DNA of 64,000 nucleotides, from positions 1 to 64,000 of the forward strand of contig JASANH010001518.1 of NCBI GenBank assembly GCA_030248295.1, written 5' to 3'. A program made the translations under genes and the position numbers. Origin of the DNA: Mesodorylaimus sp. YZB2_4 (lineage: Eukaryota > Nematoda > Enoplea > Dorylaimida > Dorylaimidae). Below are positions 11,238-22,800 of the stretch, piece after piece. The notes beneath the pieces were generated by a model that ran no database searches, was not told where the DNA came from, and was given only the letters and a program-made list of their open reading frames with translations. Each line of letters begins with the position of its first letter. Within the stretch, counting starts at the first letter, position 1.

Positions 11238-14034
11238 ATGGCCTCCACGAGTAGATCGCCCAGCCCGCGCCGATTCAAGACTGTAAGTTGACTTTCTTCT
11301 GTCACGCTTTCGGCACGTTATGTAATGCCGTGCATATCTAACGTTTTAGGTCATAGTCGAAGGCAATATAGCGAGCGGAAAGACTGAATTTCTACAATTT
11401 TTTCAGAAATATCCTAATGCCCAGGTAAGATCACTTCGGGGGATTGGGAACAGTACCCACAGGCATTTAATGTCGAACTTTTAGATTTTTGCCGAACCAA
11501 TTGAGAAGTGGAGGCGCGCGTGTGGTTTTAACCTGCTGGTGAGTCTTAGTGGGAATTAGAAGCATTACACTAATGCATCTGTTTTTGGAATTGATATTCT
11601 AGCATGAGATATACATACAGTAGGTATCTGGTTTTGAGTGGCGAGTTCATAATGAGGTCTGACGCGCATTGGACAGTATCACGGCCGTAGAGTTTTTGCT
11701 GGGTCAGTGGTGCAGGGCTAATTTGTCAGGCTTTCCTTATCTGTAGTCAGTCCCCTCGGGCTTATGTGCAATACACTAATTTTATATCGTGGAGTTTCAG
11801 GATGAAGTTTATGTTGTCCAGTCTAGCATGCATGCAAGGTAGCATTTATTTGGTCTGCGAGCCGACCGATGGTATTGGGAAATACATAACTGACACCGAA
11901 ATATATGTATTAATATCAGTCAAAAGGCATTTTAGTAAAGCATAAAAGAAGCTGTTAAAGCGCCACTCGAGTCACACATAACCTATTGGCTATGGGATCG
12001 GGGATTGTCAAATTATAATTCGACCATAGCCAATGCAGGTGGTGATCAGGCGTGCTTCAGGGGGTGACTAGCCATGTTTTATTTTGTCGCATTACGCTGA
12101 AATTGCGCCTTTGATGGACAATAGACACGACACCTGCATAGGATGATCGCTTCTCTGATTCATTCCTTCCAAGCAATAAGTTGCCATGACTTTCTTAAAT
12201 GGGAATGGTATCGTTAAGATTTTTCTTTGAAGATTAGCACGGATAGCGATCATCTGCTTTTCAGATAGTTTCTTCTATTGGAGAAAGCCGGCTAAAAAAG
12301 AACATACACTTAAAGCTATAATGTCGAGCCACTTTTTCTCTTGCCTGAAACAGGTCCAGTCTGTGTGCGATTGGGTAAAACCTGATAATTTTTAAGGAGT
12401 GCTCAGTATTAACGAAAATCTACACAAGGTCTGGCCCACTTGCGGGATGGATCTTGAAACTATGGAGTTTTTGAGGATTTTAAGGAGTGCTGAGTACCTT
12501 GCAGGGATTAGGCAGACTATACCCAGCTCCACCTATGAGTCATGTATTTGTTTTTCCAAGCTTTTGAATTGTCAAGTTGGAAGTTAGCGTGTGCGAGCCA
12601 GCCAGACACCAAGTTCTGATCACATGCATGCAATCTATCCTTTAGGACCTAATGTACAGCGACCCGTCGCGGTGGTCATTAACATTCCAGACTTACGTTC
12701 AGTTGACCATGCTCGAAGCTCATAATCGAAGTGATGGCATAAAGGTAACATCGCTAATAGATCCTTTACCGAAAATGCATGCTTATCCACGTCAGATGTT
12801 TCCAGCCTGGTGAAACGAAAGTCATGGAGCGATCCATCTACAGCGCTAAATACTGTTTTGTTGAGAACCTATATCGCAGGTTAGCTTTCTTGACTCTAGC
12901 TAACAATTCGTATTTGCTGGGAGTGCCTGTGTTTTCTAGCAAACTTATGCGAGAGGAAGAGTACTTTGTGTTGACGGAATGGTTCAAGTGGATTGTGAAA
13001 CATGCGTATTGTCATGCCGATCTCATTGGTACGACATCTCTCTTGGAGAAATATGGTCTGTAACTCGTTTTTTTTCAGTTTACCTTAAAACCGAGCCTGA
13101 AACTGTCCACGATCGCCTAGTCAAACGAAGCCGACCCGAAGAGCGTAGCGTTCCTTTGGTAAGCGGCTTTGGGCCTGTGCTATAGCTGAGCTATGGGGTC
13201 TTAGATGGTGTGAGGGCGGGCCTGTATCCGTAAAAGGTGCTTCTTTGTATACATAGGGACGTAGGGCGGGGGGGGGGCTGGGCATGCCTTCATATTCCTG
13301 GTTTATTCACTGCGTGTGGGAGTGGTTTTGTGTCGCTAATAAGAGAGGGCACGAACTACAAGTTCGAATTTGGGACTGCTTCCAAAATATAAGGACTGGT
13401 CATATGACGTATTCTGCGAAGTTTAGGGTGTAACCCACGTGGTTAGATGTCCGCCGGGTCACTTTGCCCTCTGTCAAAATATGTTCTTTGTGTGTGCATA
13501 CCAAATTATGAGCATGAGTAGGAAAAATGACCTCTATGTGCTGTAGAACGGATTACTTTTCGCTGACGAGTCCCAATGAGTGGTTTTAATTACGCCGCTG
13601 AAGGTTTGCATATTCTACGTTCAGCCCGATAGTTATTTTAGCACATGTCATGATATCACATTCAAATTCGTAGGTCATGGTTTTGTATGGGTAAAATAAT
13701 GAGGCTTGCGGAAGCTGTAAATCTGTTTTCGAAGTTCGTACTGAGCCAGCGCACAGCTTTGATTTTTGTTTTTAGGATTATCTGAAAGCACTTCATACTT
13801 TGCACGAGGACTGGCTAATCCATGAGAAGTTCCCGCTTCCAGCTCCTGTGAAGGTAAAAGCACGGGTCTTCTTGCGTCTGCTTTGATTGTCTATGCTTAT
13901 CATTTTAGGTCATTGATGCTAACGCGGATTTGTCGTGCATGCGCTCCATTTACGAAGAAGCAGTGAAGGAAATCGTTTTTTCTAATGATGTTGAAGCTGT
14001 GATGAACGGCCATTTATTCTCCCAGCGTCAATGA
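11238..14034 (+). CDS. Deoxynucleoside kinase (TK2/dNK type)
   Basis: Phosphorylates deoxynucleosides to monophosphates in the salvage pathway. Nine exons (11238-11282, 11350-11424, 11485-11538, 12646-12744, 12806-12879, 12940-13028, 13079-13158, 13776-13853, 13909-14034) close to 239 aa. Visible motifs are the P-loop [18 protein letters not shown], the substrate-site [26 protein letters not shown], the [17 protein letters not shown] motif with the catalytic-region [11 protein letters not shown], and the lid-like [18 protein letters not shown]. The order and spacing match mitochondrial thymidine kinase 2 and insect dNK. The N-terminus is short ([15 protein letters not shown]); it is basic and Ser-rich but shows no clear long mitochondrial presequence. 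Introns 3 and 7 are long (about 1.1 and 0.6 kb), unlike most introns here. A TTTCTTCAG lies about 18 bases before the ATG, usable as a trans-splice acceptor. Confidence 0.92.
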
Positions 14035-14835
14035 TTTCCATTTTGCTACTCTTTCTCTTTAATATTTTGGTACTTGATAGTTTTATACAAGCTTTTGTAC
14101 TGCCTACTGGATAAAGAATAGTGTGGAAAGTGAAGACTGACCTGTGGGCGATGACGAACGTGGAGTGTAGGCTGGTATGTGTAGGCAGTGCACATCCCAC
14201 AAGGCCCTCATTTTTCATCCCTTGCTCATTTACAGTCGAAATATATCTCGTTCCAAGAATAGGACTTCCACACTCGGCGCAGTCCAGTTATCGGACAACA
14301 AAATCGAGTCGGCGCAGTCAAGAATAGGAGTGTGTTAAAATGGGCACTACAGTGTGACGTCTCCATAGGGGCCAAGAAAAGGAACGGTGCAGCAAAGTGA
14401 CTGAAAATAACCAAGTTGCTGCATCGTTTGAAGTGGGCACTCTGTCCATGTAAGGCAAGAAGGAATAAATTCTTCCCAATCTCGCTGGCTAGAAAAAATA
14501 GCAGTTCCTGGCCGGAGTGAATTCCGTCGTCGCCGTTCCGAAGATTGCTTCCCGTACCGGCCCGACAGGGGATCGTGTTTTCTTCAGTGTTCTACTTAAC
14601 CGACGGGGCGTGCAGCGTGTATGTAGGGCTGAGAAAATCTCAAATTTCTCCCCATATTCAAGGCGAATAAAAACTGAAACTGGCCCGGGGCGACAGTGAA
14701 ATGGTGTTACAGTTGGACGGGTTTTGGCATATCTTGGCGAGTGGAGCGGTTTTTGGTGGGGCGTTGTGGACTATGATTCGTCGTGGCGACTCGGGCGTCA
14801 AGGCGTAAAATGGGTCAGCAGTGGAAATTTGGGGG

Positions 14836-14843
14836 TATAAAAG
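14836..14843 (+). promoter_or_regulatory. TATA box of the cuticle collagen gene
   Basis: TATAAAAG in a G-rich setting sits about 91 bases before the collagen ATG, so transcription would start near 14865-14870 with a short 5' leader. It is the clearest core promoter element in the window and fits a strongly, stage-specifically expressed structural gene. Confidence 0.65.
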
Positions 14844-14933
14844 GGGAAGTAGGAGTTGGAGTAGACAGTGTGAGGTTTGCTTGCATACAATTCAAGTACC
14901 TACAGTCGAAAAGGACATCGCCGCCGGGTGACA

Positions 14934-15962
14934 ATGGGTGAATACGAACAAATGGAGAAGTCCAAGGTGGACCCGAACCCCTCTTTGCGAGTGATCGCCT
15001 TCATCGCTGTTGTCTTCAGCACGGTGGCCGTTACCGCCTGCTTGTTGACCTTCCCCTTGGTCTTCCACTACGTCCAAACGTTGCAAGCCAGCGTTCAAGG
15101 AGAAGTGGAATTCTGCAAATCACGCTCCCGTGATATGTGGAAAGAAATGTTGGACATCCACCAAGGCAATGGAGGAAGCCCCAGCGAAGGCCCCGAGACA
15201 CCTTTCAGCGCTTTCATGCGTGCCGCTAGGCAAACTCACACCGAGGTCGGCGCTTGCTGTACCTGCCAACGTGGACCACCTGGCCCTGCTGGAGAGCCCG
15301 GCAGGGATGGTGGCGATGGACAACCTGGCAAGGATGGCGATAAGTAAGCCCACCCTCTTACAACACAATGATAGCGCCGTATTCATCGCACCATCTTTTC
15401 AGGGGAGGCCCAGGCAAGGATGCCGGCAAGGAAGAAAAATTGTTGCCGATTCCACCCCAATGCGATTGCATGGCCAAGCCTGGCCCCGCTGGCCCAACTG
15501 GCCCGAAGGGCGCCGATGGACCACCCGGAGATGCTGGCCGCCCAGGAGGAGATGGTCAACCCGGACCACAAGGACCACCAGGCCCAGCTGGCCCACCTGG
15601 TGCCAACGGCAACAATGGTGCTACTGGCCCACCTGGCGCTCCTGGTGCTTTGACACCCGGCCCGAAAGGCCCAGCTGGTCCAGCTGGTGCCGCTGGAAAG
15701 ATTGGCGCCCCTGGCCAACCTGGTAAGCTCAGTTAAACGACCATTGTCTACCAGGTTTCTATATCCTACCCTCCTTTTAGGCAAGGCTGGCGAACCCGGC
15801 AAGGATGGTCAACCTGGTGGTGCTGGTGCTCCCGGAGAGCCTGGTACCCCCGGCGGCCCAGGCAAGGTTGGGGGCCCCGGCGCCCAAGGAGACCCAGGAA
15901 AAGCTGGTGCTCCCGGAAGCTGCGACCACTGCCCTCCAGCACGTTTGGCTCCAGGTTATTAA
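14934..15962 (+). CDS. Nematode cuticle collagen
   Basis: Secreted structural collagen of the cuticle. Exons 14934-15343, 15403-15722 and 15781-15962 give 303 aa. A short cytosolic start ([13 protein letters not shown]) is followed by the nematode cuticle collagen N-terminal domain: a signal-anchor-like hydrophobic segment ([20 protein letters not shown]), then [20 protein letters not shown] and RDMWKEM. Next come the cysteine cluster [13 protein letters not shown] and Gly-X-Y blocks broken at [39 protein letters not shown] and ending [18 protein letters not shown]. The cysteines flank the triple-helical blocks as expected for disulphide-linked trimers. The start was chosen at residue 20 of the longer open frame because that Met begins the conserved domain. 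An intron interrupts a Gly codon of the triplet repeat in phase 1 at 15722/15781. The class (col/dpy/sqt group) was not determined. Confidence 0.95.
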
Positions 15963-16831
15963 GCGACTGCAGTCACCGCTTAGTCCGGTTCATAACATCA
16001 TACCCGACGACGACTCACACTTTTTATACACTGCCGCTTCTATACTTTTTGTCTCCTCCAGTTTTTGGTAAAATTGTCTTAAACACGTAGTCAATGGCTG
16101 ACTCAAGACAGTAAATGCAAGTATCAACTGTAGTTGTTCTGTTCGCTTGTCAGCCCATCTCTACAATCCCACTTTGACCATCTTTCACGCACTCTAAATA
16201 TTTTGAGTCAAAGATATTTAAATTAGAATTACGCCTTGAGAATCTAAAAATGCTGTCCGTATACACATCGCGCATGAAGACTGGTCGTCAGAAATAGGGA
16301 CACCATTGGCGCAACATCAAACCAACAACGCAGTTTCTGAGTCCGATACCAAACGCACTAATCAGTTCTACAAGCCTTAATGACTACAGTAAATACAGTA
16401 CAGAGTAACTGCTCTCACCTACGTCGCGGTATTAACTCCGGTACAGCATTGAATTCGAAATATACAGCCTAGTGCATAGTTGAATATACTACACATAACA
16501 TAAGGTGCATATCACTGTAGATAACACAGTCCTCGTATCATCGGGACGCTTGCACAAATACCTGCGTAACAAAATATTCAATACCGTTATGCTACACATT
16601 GCATAGATCAAAACGGATGGTTGCCCCCAATCGGGCAAACACTTGCATACGAATACAGCATCAAACAGAAACGTGCATAATGTAAGATCATGACTGCATC
16701 CGAGATCACAACAGCAGAAAAACTCGCTGCAAAAAAACGTGCAAAAAAAGGAAGCACGAGCTCCGAAATTGCAAATGTATTTTATAGCAACATTACAAGT
16801 AAAAACGTGAATCGTGCAAAAAAACAGTGAA
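15963..16831. other. Collagen 3' flank and convergent intergenic region
   Basis: The stretch is A+T-rich, with no recognised gene between the collagen stop and the stop codon of the minus-strand ADAMTS-like gene. It probably holds both 3' UTRs. No canonical AATAAA was found close to either stop. Confidence 0.4.
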
Positions 16832-19800
16832 TCAAGTGCTAACAACCCCGGGTGTTTCCCGATCCAAGTAAGCATTATTGTCGTCGTAGTGCCGCTTGTA
16901 GTCGCTCAAAACTGAACAGGACAGGCAGCAACGGCTGCTGTATTCGCTAGTGTTGCAATAGCCCATCATCTTGGCCACTGGGCAATACTTAGAAAAATCC
17001 ACGCATTGCGATGCTCCGGCCGCTCCTGGAAAGATACAGCATCATAAACGTAAATGCACGGGCAAGCACAGCCAAGGCCCGAATCTACGGCTAAGAAATT
17101 ACTACAGAGATAAATGGTTCTGACAAAAAGTACCGCCAATCTTTTTGGGGGCAACATCTTCAAAAGAAGCAACCGAACCACGTAGTGACGCATCTACAAC
17201 AGGCAGGCCAGAACGGGATGCTGTATCTTTCCGGGGAACACAAAACATGCAAATACACAAATGGGCATGCATAGCAGAGAAAATCATTATTGCTGTCATA
17301 CACGTACGCGTACTGACCTACTCTTGCCACATGCGCCTCGAAGTAGGAAGTCGGAAAGTTGACCAGCAAGAAATGCGTAGAAGATAAGACAGAATGACAG
17401 AGTAAAGACAGATAGAGACACAGAGACAGAATACTGTACAGGAAAATAATATGCCAACAAGCGACTGCATCGGCGCAGAAAGAAAAGCGGGCGAATCAAC
17501 GGGCCAAATCGGATGCTCGAAAAGGACGGAAACGAAAAGCACTCATACGAAAGTCAGTCTTTAGGTCAGTCCAACATGCCCCACCGATCAGACTCGCTGT
17601 TTATGCGCATTATAGAAATCCACGGGATTCAAATTGTATAAACGCCAACCGCGCCACTTACGCCAACCGGGAGGTGGTTGGACAACGGCAGCGTTGGTTT
17701 TATTATTTGAATTGACGACGTGATAATAAAAAGCGTTCATACCAGCTCCGTAGTCGAATGGTCTCGAACCAGCCGACGTATCGTAGGATGGAGGCGGACA
17801 TAGTGGATTCGATGCGCAATAGCTGACCGTCTTTGGCCGAGTATCACCTCGGCACATGTTGCCAGCCGCCTTACGAGTGCCATTCCAAACGCACTGCACT
17901 GTACGCATGCGGACGCCGTCGTCGCCACATGTCTTGGTGCACTGAAATGGAGAGGACGGTAGAAGAGCTGCCACCAAATGCTAGTTCGTGGTTCGAAAAC
18001 TTGCTTGATGCAAGCGTCTTTGGATACAACAAATATTGACAGTAATAACTTACCACAGACCAGTTGGCCGCTCTCCAAACTGCCACGCAACGTGGATTCC
18101 AACACTCCCCTTTAGTCGACGGACGATTTTCCTCAGGACAGAGTGCGTTGTCAGCTATGGTGGCATTAGCGAAGACGCAATGAACATCCCGACGCTTGAT
18201 GGCTGATAGGTAACGCAGACAGCGACCTTTTCCGCACTAGAATAGACGGAGACTTAACAGCTGGACCGCACCGCACGCAGCATGATGCTTACTTCGCTCC
18301 AGTTGCCTGCCACCCAAATAGGGCATGGTTCAACCCCACAGAAGTTGGCCTCATGGGGCATAGCGTGGCCTGCGCGTACGCACACGTCTTCGACCACATA
18401 GGTCTCGTAGCCATCAACGGACACTTTGCAGCGCACGCTTCGGGTCTGTGAGAACCAATAGTCAGTTCACGCAACACGGAGAATGCCCGGACAAACTGTA
18501 CCTACCTGCATTCCTGTCTCGGTGCCTTCTCGACAAGTCCTGGAACATGGTGACCACGGCCCCTCTACCCAGCTGAACCTGATGTTGTTGATGTTGTTGA
18601 CTCTGTTCAGGGCTTGATAGACGTCCAGCTTATTGTGACTCAGAAGATAGCGCTTGAGTTCCTGTGAGAAGACAACCTTGAAAACGACCTATTGCAACAT
18701 TGATTAAATCTGATCAAGCGAGCCTTGCAGGGTTTCGTTTAGCTTTTCTCCCGACCCTTCTCACCTCCATTAACGAAAGTGACGACGTTCTTGGGAAGGT
18801 ACCGTTGGCGGCCACAACCGTATCGCGCTGTTCCCCATTCCTCAGCCTATCCAACTCCTGCACCAGCGTCTTTCCTTGCTCTACTTTGTTGGCTGGCAAA
18901 AGGACTGGTGCCTCGAATCGATTATTTGCATCGACTCCGTTCGATGGCGGAGGCTCCACGATGTATCCGTCCGCTTCAGTGATTCGGCCATTAAGTCCGG
19001 ATGGCACTACTGGTTCGATCTTTCCTTTGGTTTTGGCCTTTCCAGCATCCGCCTTGCCCTTGGTTTTTTGCTTTGAAGACGCCTTTCCACTAGGCCGCAT
19101 GGACATCGACGTGTCAGGTGTCATTCTGTCATCTAACGGTTTCAGTTTCAGCGTGATGTTGCCTTGCACCGTGCCGCCCACGTTGCAAGTGTAAATACCA
19201 ACATCCACATTGGTAAAGATCGAAATGCGCAGGGCACCCCGCTCCGAGACCTTGACGTTTCCTAGATAAAACAGACAAGATTGATGAAACCACTTTGAGC
19301 CATAAACGTTGATACGGCTGGCATTTAGCCAAGCGTATAAAACAAAGTCCAAACTTCCTTACCCGATTGTTTCAACGGGATACCATCTTTCATCCAAGTG
19401 ATTCTGGCTCTATCAAAGTTCTTCACTGGACATTTAATTTTCAGACGAGAACCCTCGTAGACTTTTGCTTCCCCGCCAACTTTGAATCGGTACTCTTGTC
19501 GTGGCGCCTCTGCTGATGAGGATGCCTCGCGGCCAAGTACGGCTCCGTTACTGTAAGCTACCCCACTGGCGGGTATAGCGGTGGTTGGCGGAGATGGGCA
19601 CGTACCTGGAATTATGGCGGAAATGTTAGTAGTAATAATGACCCGATACTAGCACAAGTAAGACCTACCTAAATTGCAAATTTGTACCGTAGGCGGCTTT
19701 TCCAAACTTTGGCACGGAGTGGGATGGTTGTACCGCTTCTTCTCACCGCCGACCATCAACTGCTCGCATACGACCACCCGATGTTGCTGCCCCTCACCAC

Positions 19801-22800
19801 ATGACCGCGAGCACTATAAGCAAGGTAACAAGCTGAAGCACCTGGCCAGCAGCGAGGTCGTTAGCACCAGGGCTGTATGTACAAGCAACGATTGGGCCAT
19901 TTGCAGCCTAGCCCCACGGCCTATGAATATGCATTGAGCGAGGGCTAGTAAGCGGGCATTGTGTCCCAATATCCTATGCATGGCTCAAACTCGGTCTGGT
20001 AGACTGCCGGAAGACAGGAGAGTATGTAATCAATAGGAAAATTGATGCTTTTGCGCTTCTTCGCAAGAACTGCTGCTGCTGGAGTTTCGCGGAGGGAATA
20101 GTAGGCAGGAAGGGCCAAGCACATTTAGCCGCTGCCAGAGCATTGAATTTTATGATAGCATCGCCGGGCAACAAAGCAGCTGCCTTGAAAAACGACGGTA
20201 GCCAGTAATGCTTTAATAATCATTCATTTTCCTTGGCACTCCCTTCGCTAAGGGAACGTCCACGCCCCCAAAAGACTGCCTATGTTTTGCTAAGGTATGG
20301 ATGCAGTATGCACATGGCACGTACCTCGCTCCACTGGCTTCGATTCCAATAGCTATGAAAAATTGATAAAATTCCACGATTAGAGAAGAAAAATGAAACG
20401 ATTTCGCTAAACATGTAAACCTACGGTGGGCAAGCCTCCATAGCACATGGTTCCTCGTGTTTAGGACGCTCAGCGCCACCGACCGTACATTGACTAGGAG
20501 CTAGGTAAAGTGTATTGGTGACATCACCGCTGCGATGTATCTGAATGCACCGGACGTCACGCGTCCTCAGACCTGCAAGAAAATTCTTGCTGTATACATA
20601 CTTGAGATGGTGTCTATTTCAGCGGACTGTGAGTGAGGGCAGCGATGTGCTCAAACTCTAAGCAGCCTCTTACCACCTCCGCAAGAATGAGAACACACTG
20701 ACCATTGGCCAATCTAGGAGAGGGTCAATTGAAAAGCAGTGAAGTAGCAGAACTGTTAGAGCTACCAGAGCCTACCTGCCATTGGGGAGGACATGGCCCG
20801 GTCGCACACTGACGCGTCAAATTTGCTGGTCGCTGTTTCGCGTTACAGTTGGACCATGCAACTTCTTTTCCGGTTGCCACATTCACACATTTCAAGGCTT
20901 GAGACTGGAAGCCTGAAGGAGTATGATGTTTTATTCGGCTCTCGTATGGATGCAAAAAACAAAGACGTATGTACCTCCCAAGCAAGTGGCAGAGCATTTT
21001 CCCCAGTCGCCTTGTGCCCAGCGTGCAGCCGCCTGGTCTGCACTGTCAGCGGCTACGCTAGTCCCCGCGCCATTGCTGAACGTCTGCGGCAGCTGGCTCT
21101 CTTGCGAGGCTGATAGCGAAGATTTCGGGCACTGGCGAGTTTGACAAGGTTGAAACTCCGACGGACGGCTTTTGTCTGTGAGGAACGAAACAATCGACGA
21201 AGTCTGTCAGAAACAGCTACAACCAAAACAATGCTTACCATCGCATTCGTTTGTTGCCAAGGACATAATGGTCCCGGTGAAAGTTTGCACCACCACACAT
21301 TTAACCTCACGATTTTGGACTCCAGGACCGCAAGTGGTCGAGCACTCACGCCACGCCCCCTTCATCCAGCTAAATCGAAGGAGTAAGCATCCTTGTAGGA
21401 CTCGCAAGAACACTCTTTTGTAGTGTCTTACTGAGGTCTGGGCATCGCTCCACGCATTCGATCACCACCAGCATCGTCCCACTGCGTGTAAGGGGCTGCA
21501 GCCACGTAGCGGTACCGCTCGTAATCCAGCACTAAACACACATAAGACCTAGTTCGTGCAGAAACAATATAAAAGCGGACATTGTTTGGCTAGGATCAGT
21601 TACACTCCAGTATGGCTGAACTTACGTCGATTGCGTTCAGCTTCCTCGCAAGATATGCCCGCGTAACACGGCTGCTGCTCTTCGGGGCGGTCCTTGGGAT
21701 CACAGGCATAAGCGCTGAGTTCGGTATAGCGCTCCTGACGACATGCCACTTTTCGATATTGGACGCCTTTGCCACAGGTGACCGAGCACTGAACCAAGAA
21801 ATCTGTCACGCCAGGGCATACTGTAAGACAAAATACTCACCGTTGACCACTCGCCCTTTTCCCAAATAGGACACTCATGCAGGTTGCATTGTCTCCGCTC
21901 ATCAGGTTTTTTATTCCGCCAGCAAAGCTGATTAGCCACTGGACGCATCTCGCTGACGCCTTGACTATTGTTGTAATGCTCGACACAGAACACGTTTCGT
22001 TGCTGATAGCCGCCCCCGCAGGTCGCATTGCATTGCTGCCACATATCCACGCTCCATCTGAAAAGCAAGTCATCTTACGGACTTACTGGACACTGGACAG
22101 GTCTTGTCCCGAAACCACTCGATGCTACTTCACGAAGCCGAAGCCTGCTGTGCTGCACATGCCCCCTGGACACGCGTGCATAAGCTAGGTGAGTTCACTA
22201 CACACACCGAGGCACTCATGCAAGGCGCGCAAGACTCCACTCGCACTCCGACTAGTAATAGTTGTGTATGCACAAAGGACCAAATCTGCTGTTCCCTTCC
22301 TAAACTATGCGAAAGCTGTTCTTGCACTTTCGTCATACGGACAGTATATTCTGGTAGACGACGCAATATGTGAGCGGGCCCATGCTAACACTGCATTCTC
22401 CAACTTTGCAAGAATGTTTACCTGCAACTGAAAAGAAAAAGTGGATTATAACTCTGGGGTATACCATGGTCATCTGTCAAATAGGGTCAGGCAAGGCAAA
22501 CTCGTAACAGAACCATGATTCCTCTGGCGGCCTCTTCACAGAGACAATTGGCATAACAATAAAACTTGTGCAAGCGGAATAACTCCAACTGTTTATTGCC
22601 AAAGTGATCAGTCCAAGCCCATAACCACCATGATTGGCTGGGACACAGTGTAAAAGTGGTGACGGGCAACGTGCTCACAAAGAACCACAGTAAAAAAACA
22701 TCCCAAATCGTGTTAGTGGTATTAGTGTTGCATAACATTCCAAGGCACGTCGAACTTACCGTAGGTCGATCGGCAGCGCAATCTGAGATTTAGTTGCTAC

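Noticed and set aside
12389..12500. Two copies of TTTTAAGGAGTGCT, 88 bases apart, as a regulatory repeat
   Set aside because: It is short, imperfect beyond about 18 bases and inside a long dNK intron; not enough to claim a function.
15130..15726. Long frames overlapping the collagen on both strands
   Set aside because: They are shadows of the Gly-X-Y repeat in other frames.
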